DNA from: Acidovorax sp. GW101-3H11
GTDB taxonomy: Bacteria; Pseudomonadota; Gammaproteobacteria; Burkholderiales; Burkholderiaceae_C
Assembly: GCF_001633105.1 (NCBI RefSeq)
Contig: NZ_LUKZ01000012.1
Coordinates: 95,031 to 151,276 of the forward strand
DNA: 56,246 bases
Reading direction: 5' to 3'
Shown: positions 20,522-29,529 of the stretch, piece by piece
Layout of the letters: each line of letters begins with the position of its first letter
Position numbering within the stretch: the stretch's first letter is position 1
Position numbers and translations under genes: made by a program
The notes under the pieces: model-generated
What the model was told of the DNA's origin: nothing
What the model saw: the letters and a program-made list of their open reading frames with translations, nothing else
Databases searched by the model: none

Positions 20522-21157
20522 ATGTCCCAAGCCCTCACACTGTCATCCCTGCCCCTTTTCCCGCTGAACTCCGTGCTGTTCCCGGGCGGCGTGCTGGCTC
20601 TGCGCGTGTTCGAGGTGCGCTACCTGGACATGGTGCGCAAGTGCCACCAGGCAGGTGCGCCGTTTGGCGTGGTGTCGCTCACCCATGGCCACGAAGTGCG
20701 CCAGGCGGGCGCCCCCGAAGAGCGCTTCAACGACGTCGGCACCCTGGCGATCATCGAACAGCTGGATCATCCCCAGCCAGGCCTGATCACGTTGCTGTGC
20801 CGCGCCAGCCAACGTTTTCGCATCACCCAGCGCCATCACCTGCCCCACGGCCTGTGGACCGCCGATGTGGATCACGTAGACCCCGACCTCCCGGTCCCCG
20901 TCCCAGGCGACCTCAAGAAGGCAGCAACCGCATTGGCACAGGTGCTGCACACACTCCGGGAACGCGACCCCGAAACCCCCAACGCCATCATGCCCACCGA
21001 AGCGCAACTGGACGATTGCGGCTGGGTATCCAACCGCTGGTGCGAGCTGTTGCCCGTACCGCTGGAACTCAAGCAGCGCTTGATGGAGCTCGAGAATCCG
21101 CTAGTACGGCTGGAGTTGGTGGGGGATGTGCTGGAGAGGACGGGGATTGCGCAGTAG
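20522..21157 (+). CDS. LON substrate-binding-domain protein (peptidase S16 N-domain-like)
   Basis: The 211-residue protein is a stand-alone LON N-domain: LPLFPLNSVLFPGGVLALRVFEVRYLDMV is the hallmark start (quoted in parts: LPLFPLNSVLFPGG, then RVFEVRYLDMV). It has no ATPase or protease domain. Such proteins may recognise unfolded substrates; no specific role is known. The ATG at 20522 gives MSQALTLSSLPLFPLN, a normal start. It is divergent from the YggT gene and convergent with the WbpM-like gene 21 bases downstream. Confidence 0.88.
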   Translation: MSQALTLSSLPLFPLNSVLFPGGVLALRVFEVRYLDMVRKCHQAGAPFGVVSLTHGHEVRQAGAPEERFNDVGTLAIIEQLDHPQPGLITLLCRASQRFRITQRHHLPHGLWTADVDHVDPDLPVPVPGDLKKAATALAQVLHTLRERDPETPNAIMPTEAQLDDCGWVSNRWCELLPVPLELKQRLMELENPLVRLELVGDVLERTGIAQ

Positions 21158-21178
21158 ACGCGAAAGCCTGCGCTTGCA

Positions 21179-22999
21179 CTATCGAGCGGTGTACTCCGGC
21201 ACTTGCGTCTGCAACCATGAACGGAGCGCAGACGCAGATGGCTCAACCCCCAGGTCCGCGATACTCTGACTCACCGCCTCAGGGTTCACGCCGCCAGAAG
21301 CATCGGTCTTGGCGACATGCAGCTTGGGGTGAGGCGTAGGCTCGGTTGTCTCTCCATTGGCCAGCAGTTCCTCATAGAGCTTCTCACCAGGCCTCAGGCC
21401 CGTGAAAACGATAGGAATTTCCTGCTCGGTCTTTCCTGACAAACGAACAAGAATTCTGGCCAACTCCACGATCTTGACCGGCTCACCCATATCCAGCACA
21501 AAGATTTGCCCCGATTGCCCCATTAGGCCAGCCTGCAAGACCAACTGGGCAGCCTCGGGAATGGTCATGAAGTACCGGACGATATCGGGATGGGTCACGG
21601 TCACCGGCCCCCCGCGCGCAATCTGCTCCGCGAACAAGGGGACGACCGACCCACTCGAACCCAACACGTTTCCAAATCGCACTGCAACAAAACGTGTCCC
21701 CGGGTGCTCAGACGCCACCGCTTGCATTACCCGCTCCGCAAGCCTCTTGCTGGCCCCCATGACGTTGGTCGGGTTCACGGCCTTGTCCGTAGAGATCAGT
21801 ACAAAACGCGCCGCTCCTATCGCAGCCGCCACACGAGCGACATTCATGGTGCCCAAGACATTGGTGCGCAACGCCTCGATTTCGTTGAGCGACTCCATCA
21901 GCGGGACGTGTTTGTAGGCTGCCGCATGAAACACCACTGTCGGCTGATGAAGACGCGCGATGGCGTGCAGGCGCTCGACCTCGCGCACGTTGGCGGTGTA
22001 GTACATGCCCTGCATCTGCGGGTGTGCTTCACGCAGTTCTTGCTCCAACTGGTAGATAGCGAACTCAGACACATCTACACAAACCAGACGCGCCACACCA
22101 AAACGTGCAATCTGGCGGCACAACTCGGAGCCGATGGAGCCGCCGGCACCGGTGACAAGTACACATGTACCCGCAAACAGATCTGACAAGCCCTTGGCGT
22201 CCAATTGCACCTGAACGCGACCCAACAGGTCTTCCAACTCGATGCGACGCGGCCCGACACTCTCGGTTCGAAGCCATTCATCGGGCCGAGGCATGGCCAG
22301 CAGTGCGAGACCCGCATCGCTGGAATACTTCAGGACTTCACTACGCCCTTCAGATCCGGCGGGACTGGCAAGCAAGGCTGTGCGCACATCAACGGAGCGT
22401 GCAATAGAGTCGATATTGGTCGTGGTGCCAAGTACCGGCACCCCCTGCAACGAGCGCCCTTGCTCAGACTCTAAGTGCGACACAATACCCACCGGGTGCC
22501 AATGGCCCGAGCCTTTGAGCGCTCGCAGGGCATCGGCGGCATCCTGAAGCGCCCCCACGATCAATATGGGCCGAGTTCCCGTCGGCAAAACGGCCCGCTC
22601 GAAGAGCGTGCGCCAAGCAGCGCGTGCAGCCACCAAAAGCATCAAAACTATCAGGGGATGGAGCAGCAAGACTGAACGAGGAAAGCTCGGCACGCGCAGC
22701 ATCAGCACCGCAGCTGCGGTCAAAAGAGACGCGAGAAATACAGCGATCGCCAACTGACGCAACTCAGACAACCCGATGTAGCGCCAGACTTGTCGATGTA
22801 CTCCCATACCAACGAAGGCGACCCAGTATGACCCCACAGCCAGCAAAGCCGACTCAACAGCCATAGAGCTGAACTCATCAGGCACATCCAGATTGAAACG
22901 TAGCCAGAACGACAACACCCAAGCTAGAAGAATGAGTGCGGTGTCCAAGGCAAGCAGGACTAGCGAAGACAAGCGGACAGCGGTACGGTTTGGCAGCAC
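21179..22999 (-). CDS. WbpM/CapD-type membrane nucleotide-sugar 4,6-dehydratase
   Basis: The 606-residue protein has four N-terminal membrane helices (about 10-125), a first nucleotide-binding-like domain (RPILIVGA, about 140-260) and a SDR domain with GAGGSIGSE (284-291). The usual Ser-Tyr-Lys triad is replaced by Ser/Thr403-404, Met414 and Lys418 (STDKAVNPTNVMGASKR). The S-M-K triad is typical of large UDP-GlcNAc 4,6-dehydratases such as WbpM that start O-antigen or capsule sugar synthesis. It is divergent from pseB and marks the left edge of the glycan island. Confidence 0.92.
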   Translation of the reverse strand: MLPNRTAVRLSSLVLLALDTALILLAWVLSFWLRFNLDVPDEFSSMAVESALLAVGSYWVAFVGMGVHRQVWRYIGLSELRQLAIAVFLASLLTAAAVLMLRVPSFPRSVLLLHPLIVLMLLVAARAAWRTLFERAVLPTGTRPILIVGALQDAADALRALKGSGHWHPVGIVSHLESEQGRSLQGVPVLGTTTNIDSIARSVDVRTALLASPAGSEGRSEVLKYSSDAGLALLAMPRPDEWLRTESVGPRRIELEDLLGRVQVQLDAKGLSDLFAGTCVLVTGAGGSIGSELCRQIARFGVARLVCVDVSEFAIYQLEQELREAHPQMQGMYYTANVREVERLHAIARLHQPTVVFHAAAYKHVPLMESLNEIEALRTNVLGTMNVARVAAAIGAARFVLISTDKAVNPTNVMGASKRLAERVMQAVASEHPGTRFVAVRFGNVLGSSGSVVPLFAEQIARGGPVTVTHPDIVRYFMTIPEAAQLVLQAGLMGQSGQIFVLDMGEPVKIVELARILVRLSGKTEQEIPIVFTGLRPGEKLYEELLANGETTEPTPHPKLHVAKTDASGGVNPEAVSQSIADLGVEPSASALRSWLQTQVPEYTAR

Positions 23000-23097
23000 A
23001 GTGAGGGAGGGGGGCGCGCTGGAAGTTTGGCGGCACGCCCGAGAGTCACGCGTGCCAACGTCGTTGATAATAACAAGAGAGCATTCGTGGGACCTTC
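23000..23097. other. Divergent promoter region between the WbpM-like gene and pseB
   Basis: A 98-base gap that must drive both the WbpM-like gene (minus) and the pse operon (plus). I see no clear consensus promoter. Confidence 0.4.
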
Positions 23098-24108
23098 ATG
23101 CTGACCGACAAATCTATTCTCGTTACCGGCGGAACCGGGTCCTTTGGCAAAGCATTCGTGCGTACCGTACTAGAACGCTATCCCGAGGTGCGAAGACTCG
23201 TTATCTTCTCTCGTGACGAGCTCAAGCAGTATGAAATGCAGCAGGTATTCCCGGCCAGCCAGTTCCCTTGTCTGCGTTACTTCATTGGCGATGTGCGCGA
23301 CGAAGCTCGCTTGCGGCGTGCACTGGAAGGAATCGACATCGTTGTGCATGCTGCAGCCCTCAAGCAGGTGCCTGCAGCAGAGTACAACCCGTTCGAATGC
23401 ATCAAGACCAATGTGCTCGGCGCCCAGAACCTCATCGAGGCCTGTCTATCCAACGGCGTACAGCGCGTGGTTGCGCTCTCAACAGACAAGGCCGCTGCGC
23501 CAGTAAACCTCTACGGCGCCACAAAACTCTGCTCCGACAAACTCTTCATTGCGGCCAACAACATCAAAGGCAATCGGGACATCCGTTTCAGCGTTGTACG
23601 CTACGGAAACGTGATGGGAAGCCGTGGCTCCGTCATCCCATTCTTTCTGGAGAAGCGCAAGAGCGGTGCGCTACCGATCACTGATCCTCGCATGACTCGA
23701 TTTAACATCTCACTGCAAGAAGGCGTGGACATGGTCCTCTGGTCTATCGAGCACGCTTGGGGTGGAGAAGTGCTGGTTCCCAAAATTCCGTCGTACCGCA
23801 TCACCGATGTGGCGACAGCCGTGGCACCAAATTGCCGGCAGGAAATCATCGGCATCCGCCCAGGCGAGAAAATCCACGAGGAAATGATCACATCAAGTGA
23901 TGCAGCAAGCACTGTGGACCTCGGCAGTTACTACGCAATCCTACCGCTGGCAGGTCAATTCACGCTAAAAGAGTACTGCGCCAAAACCGGCGCTAAACCA
24001 GTGGAGCCGGGCTTCGCCTACGACAGTGGCAAAAACCCAGATTTTTTGTCAGTAGACCAACTCTGCGCACTCATTGAAAAGTACGTTGCCAGCCCCACGA
24101 CAATGTGA
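23098..24108 (+). CDS. pseB: UDP-N-acetylglucosamine 4,6-dehydratase (inverting), PseB
   Basis: The 336-residue SDR enzyme starts pseudaminic acid synthesis by dehydrating and C5-epimerising UDP-GlcNAc. The NADP motif TGGTGSFG is at residues 10-17. SRDELKQYEMQQVFP is typical of PseB. ALSTDKAAAPVNLYGATKLC carries the catalytic Y-x-x-x-K, and SVVRYGNVMGSRGSVIPFF follows. It is the first gene of a long plus-strand operon and 10 bases before pseC. Confidence 0.95.
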   Translation: MLTDKSILVTGGTGSFGKAFVRTVLERYPEVRRLVIFSRDELKQYEMQQVFPASQFPCLRYFIGDVRDEARLRRALEGIDIVVHAAALKQVPAAEYNPFECIKTNVLGAQNLIEACLSNGVQRVVALSTDKAAAPVNLYGATKLCSDKLFIAANNIKGNRDIRFSVVRYGNVMGSRGSVIPFFLEKRKSGALPITDPRMTRFNISLQEGVDMVLWSIEHAWGGEVLVPKIPSYRITDVATAVAPNCRQEIIGIRPGEKIHEEMITSSDAASTVDLGSYYAILPLAGQFTLKEYCAKTGAKPVEPGFAYDSGKNPDFLSVDQLCALIEKYVASPTTM

Positions 24109-24118
24109 GCGTGCCTAT

Positions 24119-25285
24119 ATGTACATCCCCTATAGCTGCCAGCAGATCACAGAAGAGGACATCGCGGCCGTCGTCGCAATTTTGAAGTCAGAGTATCTCA
24201 CCCAAGGCCCATCGGTCACAGCCTTTGAGACTGCGTTCGCGGTGCGCCATGAGGTGGCGCACGCGGTCGCCGTGTCCAACGCCACGGCAGCGTTGCACAT
24301 CGGCTGCCTCGCACTCGGCGTCGGACCAGGATCTTTGGTATGGACAACACCGAACACTTTCCTGGCCTCTGCGAACTGCGCGCTCTACTGCGGTGCTGAT
24401 ATCGACTTCGTCGACATGGACGGCGCCACGCGCAACATCAGCGTGGCGGCGCTCACTGCCAAGCTGAAGAAGGCTGAGGCGAACGGCCGCCTCCCGTCCT
24501 TACTGATCCCCGTCGACTTCTCTGGCTTGCCCTGCGACATGCGCGAGATCCGGGCCCTCGCAGACTGCTACGGCTTTCGTATTCTAGAGGACGCGTCCCA
24601 CGCTGCCGGTGCCTCGTATCTGGGGCGCCCAGTGGGCAGCGCCTGGGCCGACCTCACCGTATTCAGTTTTCATGCCGTCAAGATCGTTACCACCGCCGAA
24701 GGCGGCATAGTCACAACTCAGGACGATGCCATCGCCGCCAAGCTGCGCTTGCTACGCTCACATGGCATGACACGCGACCCTGCGCAGATGGACCATGCGC
24801 CTGAAGGCGCCTGGTACTATGAACAACAACAACTTGGCTTCAACTATCGCCTTACCGATCTGCAGGCAGCGCTGGGAGCGTCTCAACTGAAACGCATTGA
24901 CACGCTGCAGGTAGAACGCGTGAAACTCGCAAGTCGCTACGACAAACTTCTCGCGGAGTTGCCTCTGCACCTCCCCCCTCGACTGGTAGATCGTGAGTCC
25001 GCTTGGCACCTTTACACGGTGGAAATCGACCCACTGCGCACACGCGCACACCGCGCAACTGTGTTCGCTCGCCTGCGCGAGGATGGAGTCGGCGTCAACG
25101 TGCACTACATCCCCGTGCACCTGCAACCCTACTACGCGCGGCTCGGCTTTCGTCTCGGAGAGTTCCCCGCCGCAGAGAAATACTACGCCAACACACTCTC
25201 GTTACCACTCTTTCCCGCCATGACGCAAGCACAGCAGGACCATGTGGTGGGCAGTCTCACCATGGCCCTCCGGGAGGCGGAATGA
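24119..25285 (+). CDS. pseC: UDP-4-amino-4,6-dideoxy-N-acetyl-beta-L-altrosamine transaminase, PseC
   Basis: The 388-residue DegT-type PLP aminotransferase uses glutamate to aminate C4 of the PseB product. It begins MYIPYSCQQITEEDIAAVVA. VSNATAALHIGCLALGVGPG binds PLP phosphate, the internal aldimine lysine is Lys188 in FSFHAVKIVTTAEGG, and HGMTRDP and FNYRLTDLQAALG are family motifs. The ATG at 24119 is preferred over an in-frame ATG 15 codons upstream inside pseB. Its stop overlaps the pseF start by four bases. Confidence 0.95.
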   Translation: MYIPYSCQQITEEDIAAVVAILKSEYLTQGPSVTAFETAFAVRHEVAHAVAVSNATAALHIGCLALGVGPGSLVWTTPNTFLASANCALYCGADIDFVDMDGATRNISVAALTAKLKKAEANGRLPSLLIPVDFSGLPCDMREIRALADCYGFRILEDASHAAGASYLGRPVGSAWADLTVFSFHAVKIVTTAEGGIVTTQDDAIAAKLRLLRSHGMTRDPAQMDHAPEGAWYYEQQQLGFNYRLTDLQAALGASQLKRIDTLQVERVKLASRYDKLLAELPLHLPPRLVDRESAWHLYTVEIDPLRTRAHRATVFARLREDGVGVNVHYIPVHLQPYYARLGFRLGEFPAAEKYYANTLSLPLFPAMTQAQQDHVVGSLTMALREAE

Positions 25286-25974
25286 AGCTCGCTATCATTC
25301 CCGCGCGCGGAGGCAGCAAGCGGATCCCACGTAAGAACATCAAAACCTTCGGTGGAAAACCAATGATCGGCCATGCTATCCATACGGCCGAAGCCAGTGG
25401 CCTATTCGACGCGGTGATCGTTTCCACCGACGACACAGAGATCGCTCAAACCGCACGAGACCTGGGTGCCGTCACCCCTTTCATGCGCCCAGCCAATCTG
25501 GCGGACGACTACACACCCACGGTACCGGTTATCGCGCACGCCATCCGTGCCTGCGAAGAACTCGGGTGGCATGTAGAGCAAGTGTGTTGCATCTACCCGG
25601 GCGTCCCCTTCATGCGTACAGACGACCTTCGCACTGCGCTGGCAGTGCTGGAGGATGGCGCCACCTACGCCTTCCCCGTCACCCCATTCCCATCCCCCAT
25701 CCAGCGCGCACTGAGATGCGATGCAGGCGGCGCGACAACACCGTTCTTCCCGGAGTACGCGGCCACCCGCACACAAGACCTTCTACCGGCCTACCACGAT
25801 GCCGGACAGTTCTATTGGGGGCGTGCCAACGCCTGGCTTAGCGGTTTGAATATCCATATCCATGGTCGCACGATCGTCTTGCCACACTGGCGCGTAATAG
25901 ATATAGACACATCCGAGGACTGGGAACGCGCGGAGCTGATTTATCGCGCACTGGAGCAGAGAGCACCCCAATGA
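25282..25974 (+). CDS. pseF: Pseudaminic acid cytidylyltransferase, PseF
   Basis: The 230-residue enzyme activates pseudaminic acid as the CMP-sugar, the last step before transfer. It has the CMP-NulO synthetase signature IIPARGGSKRIPRKNIKTFG, GKPMIGHAI, VSTDDTEIA and a late IDIDTSEDW. The ATGA overlap with pseC and another ATGA overlap with the next gene show tight coupling. PseF versus legionaminic LegF is decided by the neighbours (PseB, PseC, PseG). Confidence 0.93.
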   Translation: MKLAIIPARGGSKRIPRKNIKTFGGKPMIGHAIHTAEASGLFDAVIVSTDDTEIAQTARDLGAVTPFMRPANLADDYTPTVPVIAHAIRACEELGWHVEQVCCIYPGVPFMRTDDLRTALAVLEDGATYAFPVTPFPSPIQRALRCDAGGATTPFFPEYAATRTQDLLPAYHDAGQFYWGRANAWLSGLNIHIHGRTIVLPHWRVIDIDTSEDWERAELIYRALEQRAPQ

Positions 25975-27470
25975 AAGTGGCCATCAGGGCTGACGCGTGG
26001 CCCACCATGGGTAGCGGGCACATCATGCGCTGCCTCTGCTTGGCAGACGCTTTGAGGGTACGCGGCGCTCGGGTCACCTTCCTCTGCCGCTCGCTTCCAC
26101 CCCATCTGGCAAATGCCATCACCGCTGGCGGGCACTCCCTGCGCACTCTGCCATTGCTTACCACCGACGACGCGCCGCAAAACAACTGGCCCGAGGACAG
26201 GCAAACCAAGGATGCCCATGCCACGTGCGAGGCCCTGGAGGGGTTTGTGCCCGACTGGCTTGTTGTTGACCACTACGGACTTGGCAGAGAATGGGAAAAC
26301 GTACTGCGACCTGTTGTCCGGCGTCTCATGGTCATCGACGACTTGGCACGGCCCCACAATTGCGACCTCCTACTCGACATCAACCTCCAGGCTCAACCGC
26401 AGACGCGGTACGAAGGTCGCGTCCCAACTACAACGCAACTCCTTCTGGGACCCCATTTCGCCCTCCTGCGCCCCGAGTTTCGTGCCGCGCGCAAGAAAAT
26501 GCACCCGCGCACAGGCGCAGTGCAGCGTCTACTCGTCTTCATGGGCGGCATGGACGCGGGCAATGCGACCGGCACGGTACTTCAGGCCATCGCTCTGACT
26601 GCTCAGCGTGGACTCGCACTGGACATCGTGATCGGCACCTCACATCCCGCGCGCGAGGCCGTCACAGCCTTTTGCGCCGCATGGCCCCTCGCCAAATGCC
26701 ATGTTCAAACGGATCAAATGGCGGCCCTCCTCGCGAGGTGCGATCTCGCGATCGGTGCTGGCGGTGGCGCAACATGGGAGCGTTGTTGCTTGGGGGTGCC
26801 CACCTTAGCTCTGGCGCTGGCGGACAACCAGCGCACGCAATTGGGTGCGCTTGCAGCTGCAGGCTTGGCCTACGTACCTAACGACCCACTGCCCGAAGCA
26901 GCACGACTATCCTCACACCTACTAGCGCTCCTGGACAACAACTCGTTGCGTGAAGCGATGTCCAAAGCGGGCATGGCACTGGTCGATGGACAGGGCGCAC
27001 AACGAGTCTCGAGCGCGATGCTCGCCGGATTAGTGCGACTGAGACCCGCCGCACCAAGCGATAGTGCTCGCGTCTTCGAATGGCGCAATGCGCCACGCGT
27101 ACGCGAAATGTCTCTGGACAACACTGAGATTGCGAAGCCCCTGCACAAGCGCTGGTTTGAGCAAGTGCTGGCGGCATCCGATCAAGTGCTGCTCATCGGC
27201 GAAGATGACGAAGGCCCCGCCGGGGTCGTGCGGTTTGACCTGAGTGAGGACAGCGCCACCATTTCCATTTACCTCGCTCAGGAACGCTTCGGTCAAGGAC
27301 TTGGCTCCAGTCTACTGCGTGCAGCGGAGCACTGGCTCGCAACGAGCCACCCAGAAATCCTCTGGGTCCATGCACAGGTGCGAGCAGTCAACACAGCCTC
27401 ACTGCGCCTGTTCGAACAAGGCGGCTACCGCCTGGATTTTTATCACTTCTCCAGGAAAATTCAAGCATGA
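25971..27470 (+). CDS. pseG: PseG-PseH fusion: UDP-sugar hydrolase plus N-acetyltransferase
   Basis: The 499-residue protein joins two pathway steps usually made by separate genes. Residues 1-345 are a GT-B-fold PseG that removes UDP from UDP-2,4-diacetamido-trideoxy-altropyranose: MKVAIRADAWPTMGSGHIMR with the conserved His17, VVDHYGLGREWE, GGMDAGNATG and AIGAGGGATWERCCLGVP. Residues about 350-499 are a GNAT domain of PseH type (RPAAPSDSARVFEWRN, then QERFGQGLGSSLL), which acetylates the 4-amino group. PseH acts before PseG, so the fusion could channel the diacetamido sugar. It overlaps both neighbours by four bases. Confidence 0.92.
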   Translation: MKVAIRADAWPTMGSGHIMRCLCLADALRVRGARVTFLCRSLPPHLANAITAGGHSLRTLPLLTTDDAPQNNWPEDRQTKDAHATCEALEGFVPDWLVVDHYGLGREWENVLRPVVRRLMVIDDLARPHNCDLLLDINLQAQPQTRYEGRVPTTTQLLLGPHFALLRPEFRAARKKMHPRTGAVQRLLVFMGGMDAGNATGTVLQAIALTAQRGLALDIVIGTSHPAREAVTAFCAAWPLAKCHVQTDQMAALLARCDLAIGAGGGATWERCCLGVPTLALALADNQRTQLGALAAAGLAYVPNDPLPEAARLSSHLLALLDNNSLREAMSKAGMALVDGQGAQRVSSAMLAGLVRLRPAAPSDSARVFEWRNAPRVREMSLDNTEIAKPLHKRWFEQVLAASDQVLLIGEDDEGPAGVVRFDLSEDSATISIYLAQERFGQGLGSSLLRAAEHWLATSHPEILWVHAQVRAVNTASLRLFEQGGYRLDFYHFSRKIQA

Positions 27471-28528
27471 ATGCTCAGGACGACGTAGTCATTGCAGGAA
27501 AGCACATAGGGCCCGGCCATCCCCCCTTCATCATCGCGGAGATGTCGGGCAACCACAACCAGTCATTGGACCGAGCAATGGCATTGGTAGAGGCTGCGGC
27601 GCGCGCCGGTGCACACGCATTGAAGCTACAGACATACACGGCAGATACCATGACGCTGGATGTCCAGAACGAGGGGTTTCAAATTCGTGACCCTGACAGC
27701 CTCTGGAAGGAGTCCTCGCTCTATAAACTTTACCAGCAGGCCTACACCCCCTGGGAATGGCATACGCCAATCTTCGCCCGTGCAAAGCAGCTTGGGATGA
27801 TCGCGTTCAGCACCCCATTCGACGAGACAGCTGTCGATTTTCTAGAAAGCATTGAAGCCCCCTGCTACAAAATCGCGTCATTCGAGAACACTGACCTTCC
27901 ACTGATCCGCCGAGTCGCGCGCACAGGAAAGCCCGTCATCATCTCGACTGGCATGGCCTCTGTGGCCGAGTTGGACGAGAGCGTGCGTGCAGCGAGAAAA
28001 GCCGGCTGCCATAGCCTAGTTCTCCTCAAGTGCACCAGCACCTATCCAGCCACGCCGGAGAACACAAACGTATCCACCATTCCTCACATGCGTGCGCTCT
28101 TCGGCTGCCAAGTCGGGCTTTCGGATCACACCATGGGCGTAGGCGCCTCCGTGGCGGGTGTGGCACTAGGTGCCACTGTGATCGAAAAACACTTCACACT
28201 CCGTCGCGCGGACGGTGGAGTCGACAGCGCCTTCTCTCTCGAACCTGAAGAACTCGCTCAACTCGTCGTTGAAACAGGCCGAGCCTGGCAGAGCTTGGGC
28301 ACCGTGCATTACGGCCCCACAGAGGCTGAGCGCAACTCCTTGCAGTTCCGTCGCTCCCTCTATGTCGTAGAAGACCTCGCACCCGGCGATGAACTCACGA
28401 CCACAAACGTCCGCGCAATTCGCCCAGGTTTTGGCCTTCCACCCCGGCACCTCGAAGAGGTGCTCGGCTCCCGCGTCACCCATGCAGTAAAGCGGGGCAC
28501 ACCGCTTTCCTGGTCGCTGCTAAGGTAA
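27467..28528 (+). CDS. pseI: Pseudaminic acid synthase, PseI
   Basis: The 353-residue NeuB-family enzyme condenses the 6-deoxy-diacetamido altrose with phosphoenolpyruvate. The TIM barrel carries FIIAEMSGNHNQSLDRAMAL, LKLQTYTADTMT, STPFDETAVDFLE, LLKCTSTYPA and GLSDHTMG. A C-terminal SAF (antifreeze-like) domain lies at about 290-350 (FRRSLYVVEDLAPGDELT). The TYTADTMT motif is typical of the PseI branch. It overlaps pseGH by four bases (ATGA). With PseB, C, F and GH the pathway to CMP-pseudaminic acid is complete. Confidence 0.94.
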   Translation: MNAQDDVVIAGKHIGPGHPPFIIAEMSGNHNQSLDRAMALVEAAARAGAHALKLQTYTADTMTLDVQNEGFQIRDPDSLWKESSLYKLYQQAYTPWEWHTPIFARAKQLGMIAFSTPFDETAVDFLESIEAPCYKIASFENTDLPLIRRVARTGKPVIISTGMASVAELDESVRAARKAGCHSLVLLKCTSTYPATPENTNVSTIPHMRALFGCQVGLSDHTMGVGASVAGVALGATVIEKHFTLRRADGGVDSAFSLEPEELAQLVVETGRAWQSLGTVHYGPTEAERNSLQFRRSLYVVEDLAPGDELTTTNVRAIRPGFGLPPRHLEEVLGSRVTHAVKRGTPLSWSLLR

Positions 28529-28533
28529 GTGAC

Positions 28534-29529
28534 TTGAAACTCCTAGACGTCCTCATCGTCGGCTGCGGGAATATCGCTGGAGGTTTCGACGCAAACCGCC
28601 CCTTAAGCGATTTACCGCTGACCCACGCGGGCGCATTTAGCAGGAATCCCGGCTTTGCTCTAGCGGCTTGCGTGGAGCCCAATGACGCAAAACGCGAAGC
28701 CTTCATGGCACGCTGGAACATCCCCACAGGGTTCGCCAACCTCACCCAGGCGATTGCAGCGAACCTGCGCCCCAAAGTCGTCAGCATTTGCAGTCCGACA
28801 GCGGCGCACGCGAATGACATCCAGACAGCGCTCGCCCTGAAGCCTCGTATCATCTTTTGCGAAAAGCCCATCACGATGTCAGCGGCCGAAACGGAGCATT
28901 GGGTGAACACTTGTCAGCAGAGCGGTGTACTGCTCGCAGTGAACCACACGCGGCGCTGGGCACCGGACGTAGTCCGGCTGAAGACCATGCTGGACTCCGG
29001 CGAATGGGGTCGTTTGCGCTCTCTGAATGCTGTCTACAACAAAGGTATTCTGAACAACGGTGGGCACATGATTGACCTAGTGCAGTACCTTGCAGGCCCG
29101 CTGACCGTCCTCTGCGCAGGAATGCCTGTCCATGACCATTGGTCAGACGACCCCACAGTCCCCGCCTTGATGAGCACAGCCGAGGGCGTGCCATTTAGTC
29201 TGAACATAGCCCATGCTAGCGACTACGCGATGTTTGAGCTAGAGTTGGTTATGGCAAATGGCGTGCTGACAATGGAGAATGGTGGAATGAACTGGCGCAT
29301 CCGCCGGACGATACAAAGCCCATACTTTCAAGGTTATCACTCTCTCGGCCCAGCCGCAGAGACCGCCGGCGAGTACCCCCTGGCGATGAGCGCGGCAGTT
29401 GCAAACCTGTATGGAGCCGCGACGTGTGGTGAACCGCTCGCTAGCAATGGGGTCAGTGCGCTCTCGGCTCAGCGCATATGCCAAAAAATACGCGAAGCAG
29501 CCGTCGCCCCCCAAGAAAAGCCGATATGA
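28534..29529 (+). CDS. Gfo/Idh/MocA-family NAD(P)-dependent sugar oxidoreductase
   Basis: The 331-residue protein has an N-terminal Rossmann motif VLIVGCGNIAGGFD and the family EKP motif (IIFCEKPITMS), followed by an alpha/beta domain with NHTRRWAPDVVR and NNGGHMIDLVQYL. It begins with TTG at 28534, five bases after pseI; no ATG or GTG lies in frame nearby, so the TTG is likely real. It overlaps the following aminotransferase by four bases, so the pair probably oxidises and then aminates a sugar, as in WbpB/WbpE-type or similar modules. The substrate is not known. Confidence 0.85.
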   Translation: MKLLDVLIVGCGNIAGGFDANRPLSDLPLTHAGAFSRNPGFALAACVEPNDAKREAFMARWNIPTGFANLTQAIAANLRPKVVSICSPTAAHANDIQTALALKPRIIFCEKPITMSAAETEHWVNTCQQSGVLLAVNHTRRWAPDVVRLKTMLDSGEWGRLRSLNAVYNKGILNNGGHMIDLVQYLAGPLTVLCAGMPVHDHWSDDPTVPALMSTAEGVPFSLNIAHASDYAMFELELVMANGVLTMENGGMNWRIRRTIQSPYFQGYHSLGPAAETAGEYPLAMSAAVANLYGAATCGEPLASNGVSALSAQRICQKIREAAVAPQEKPI

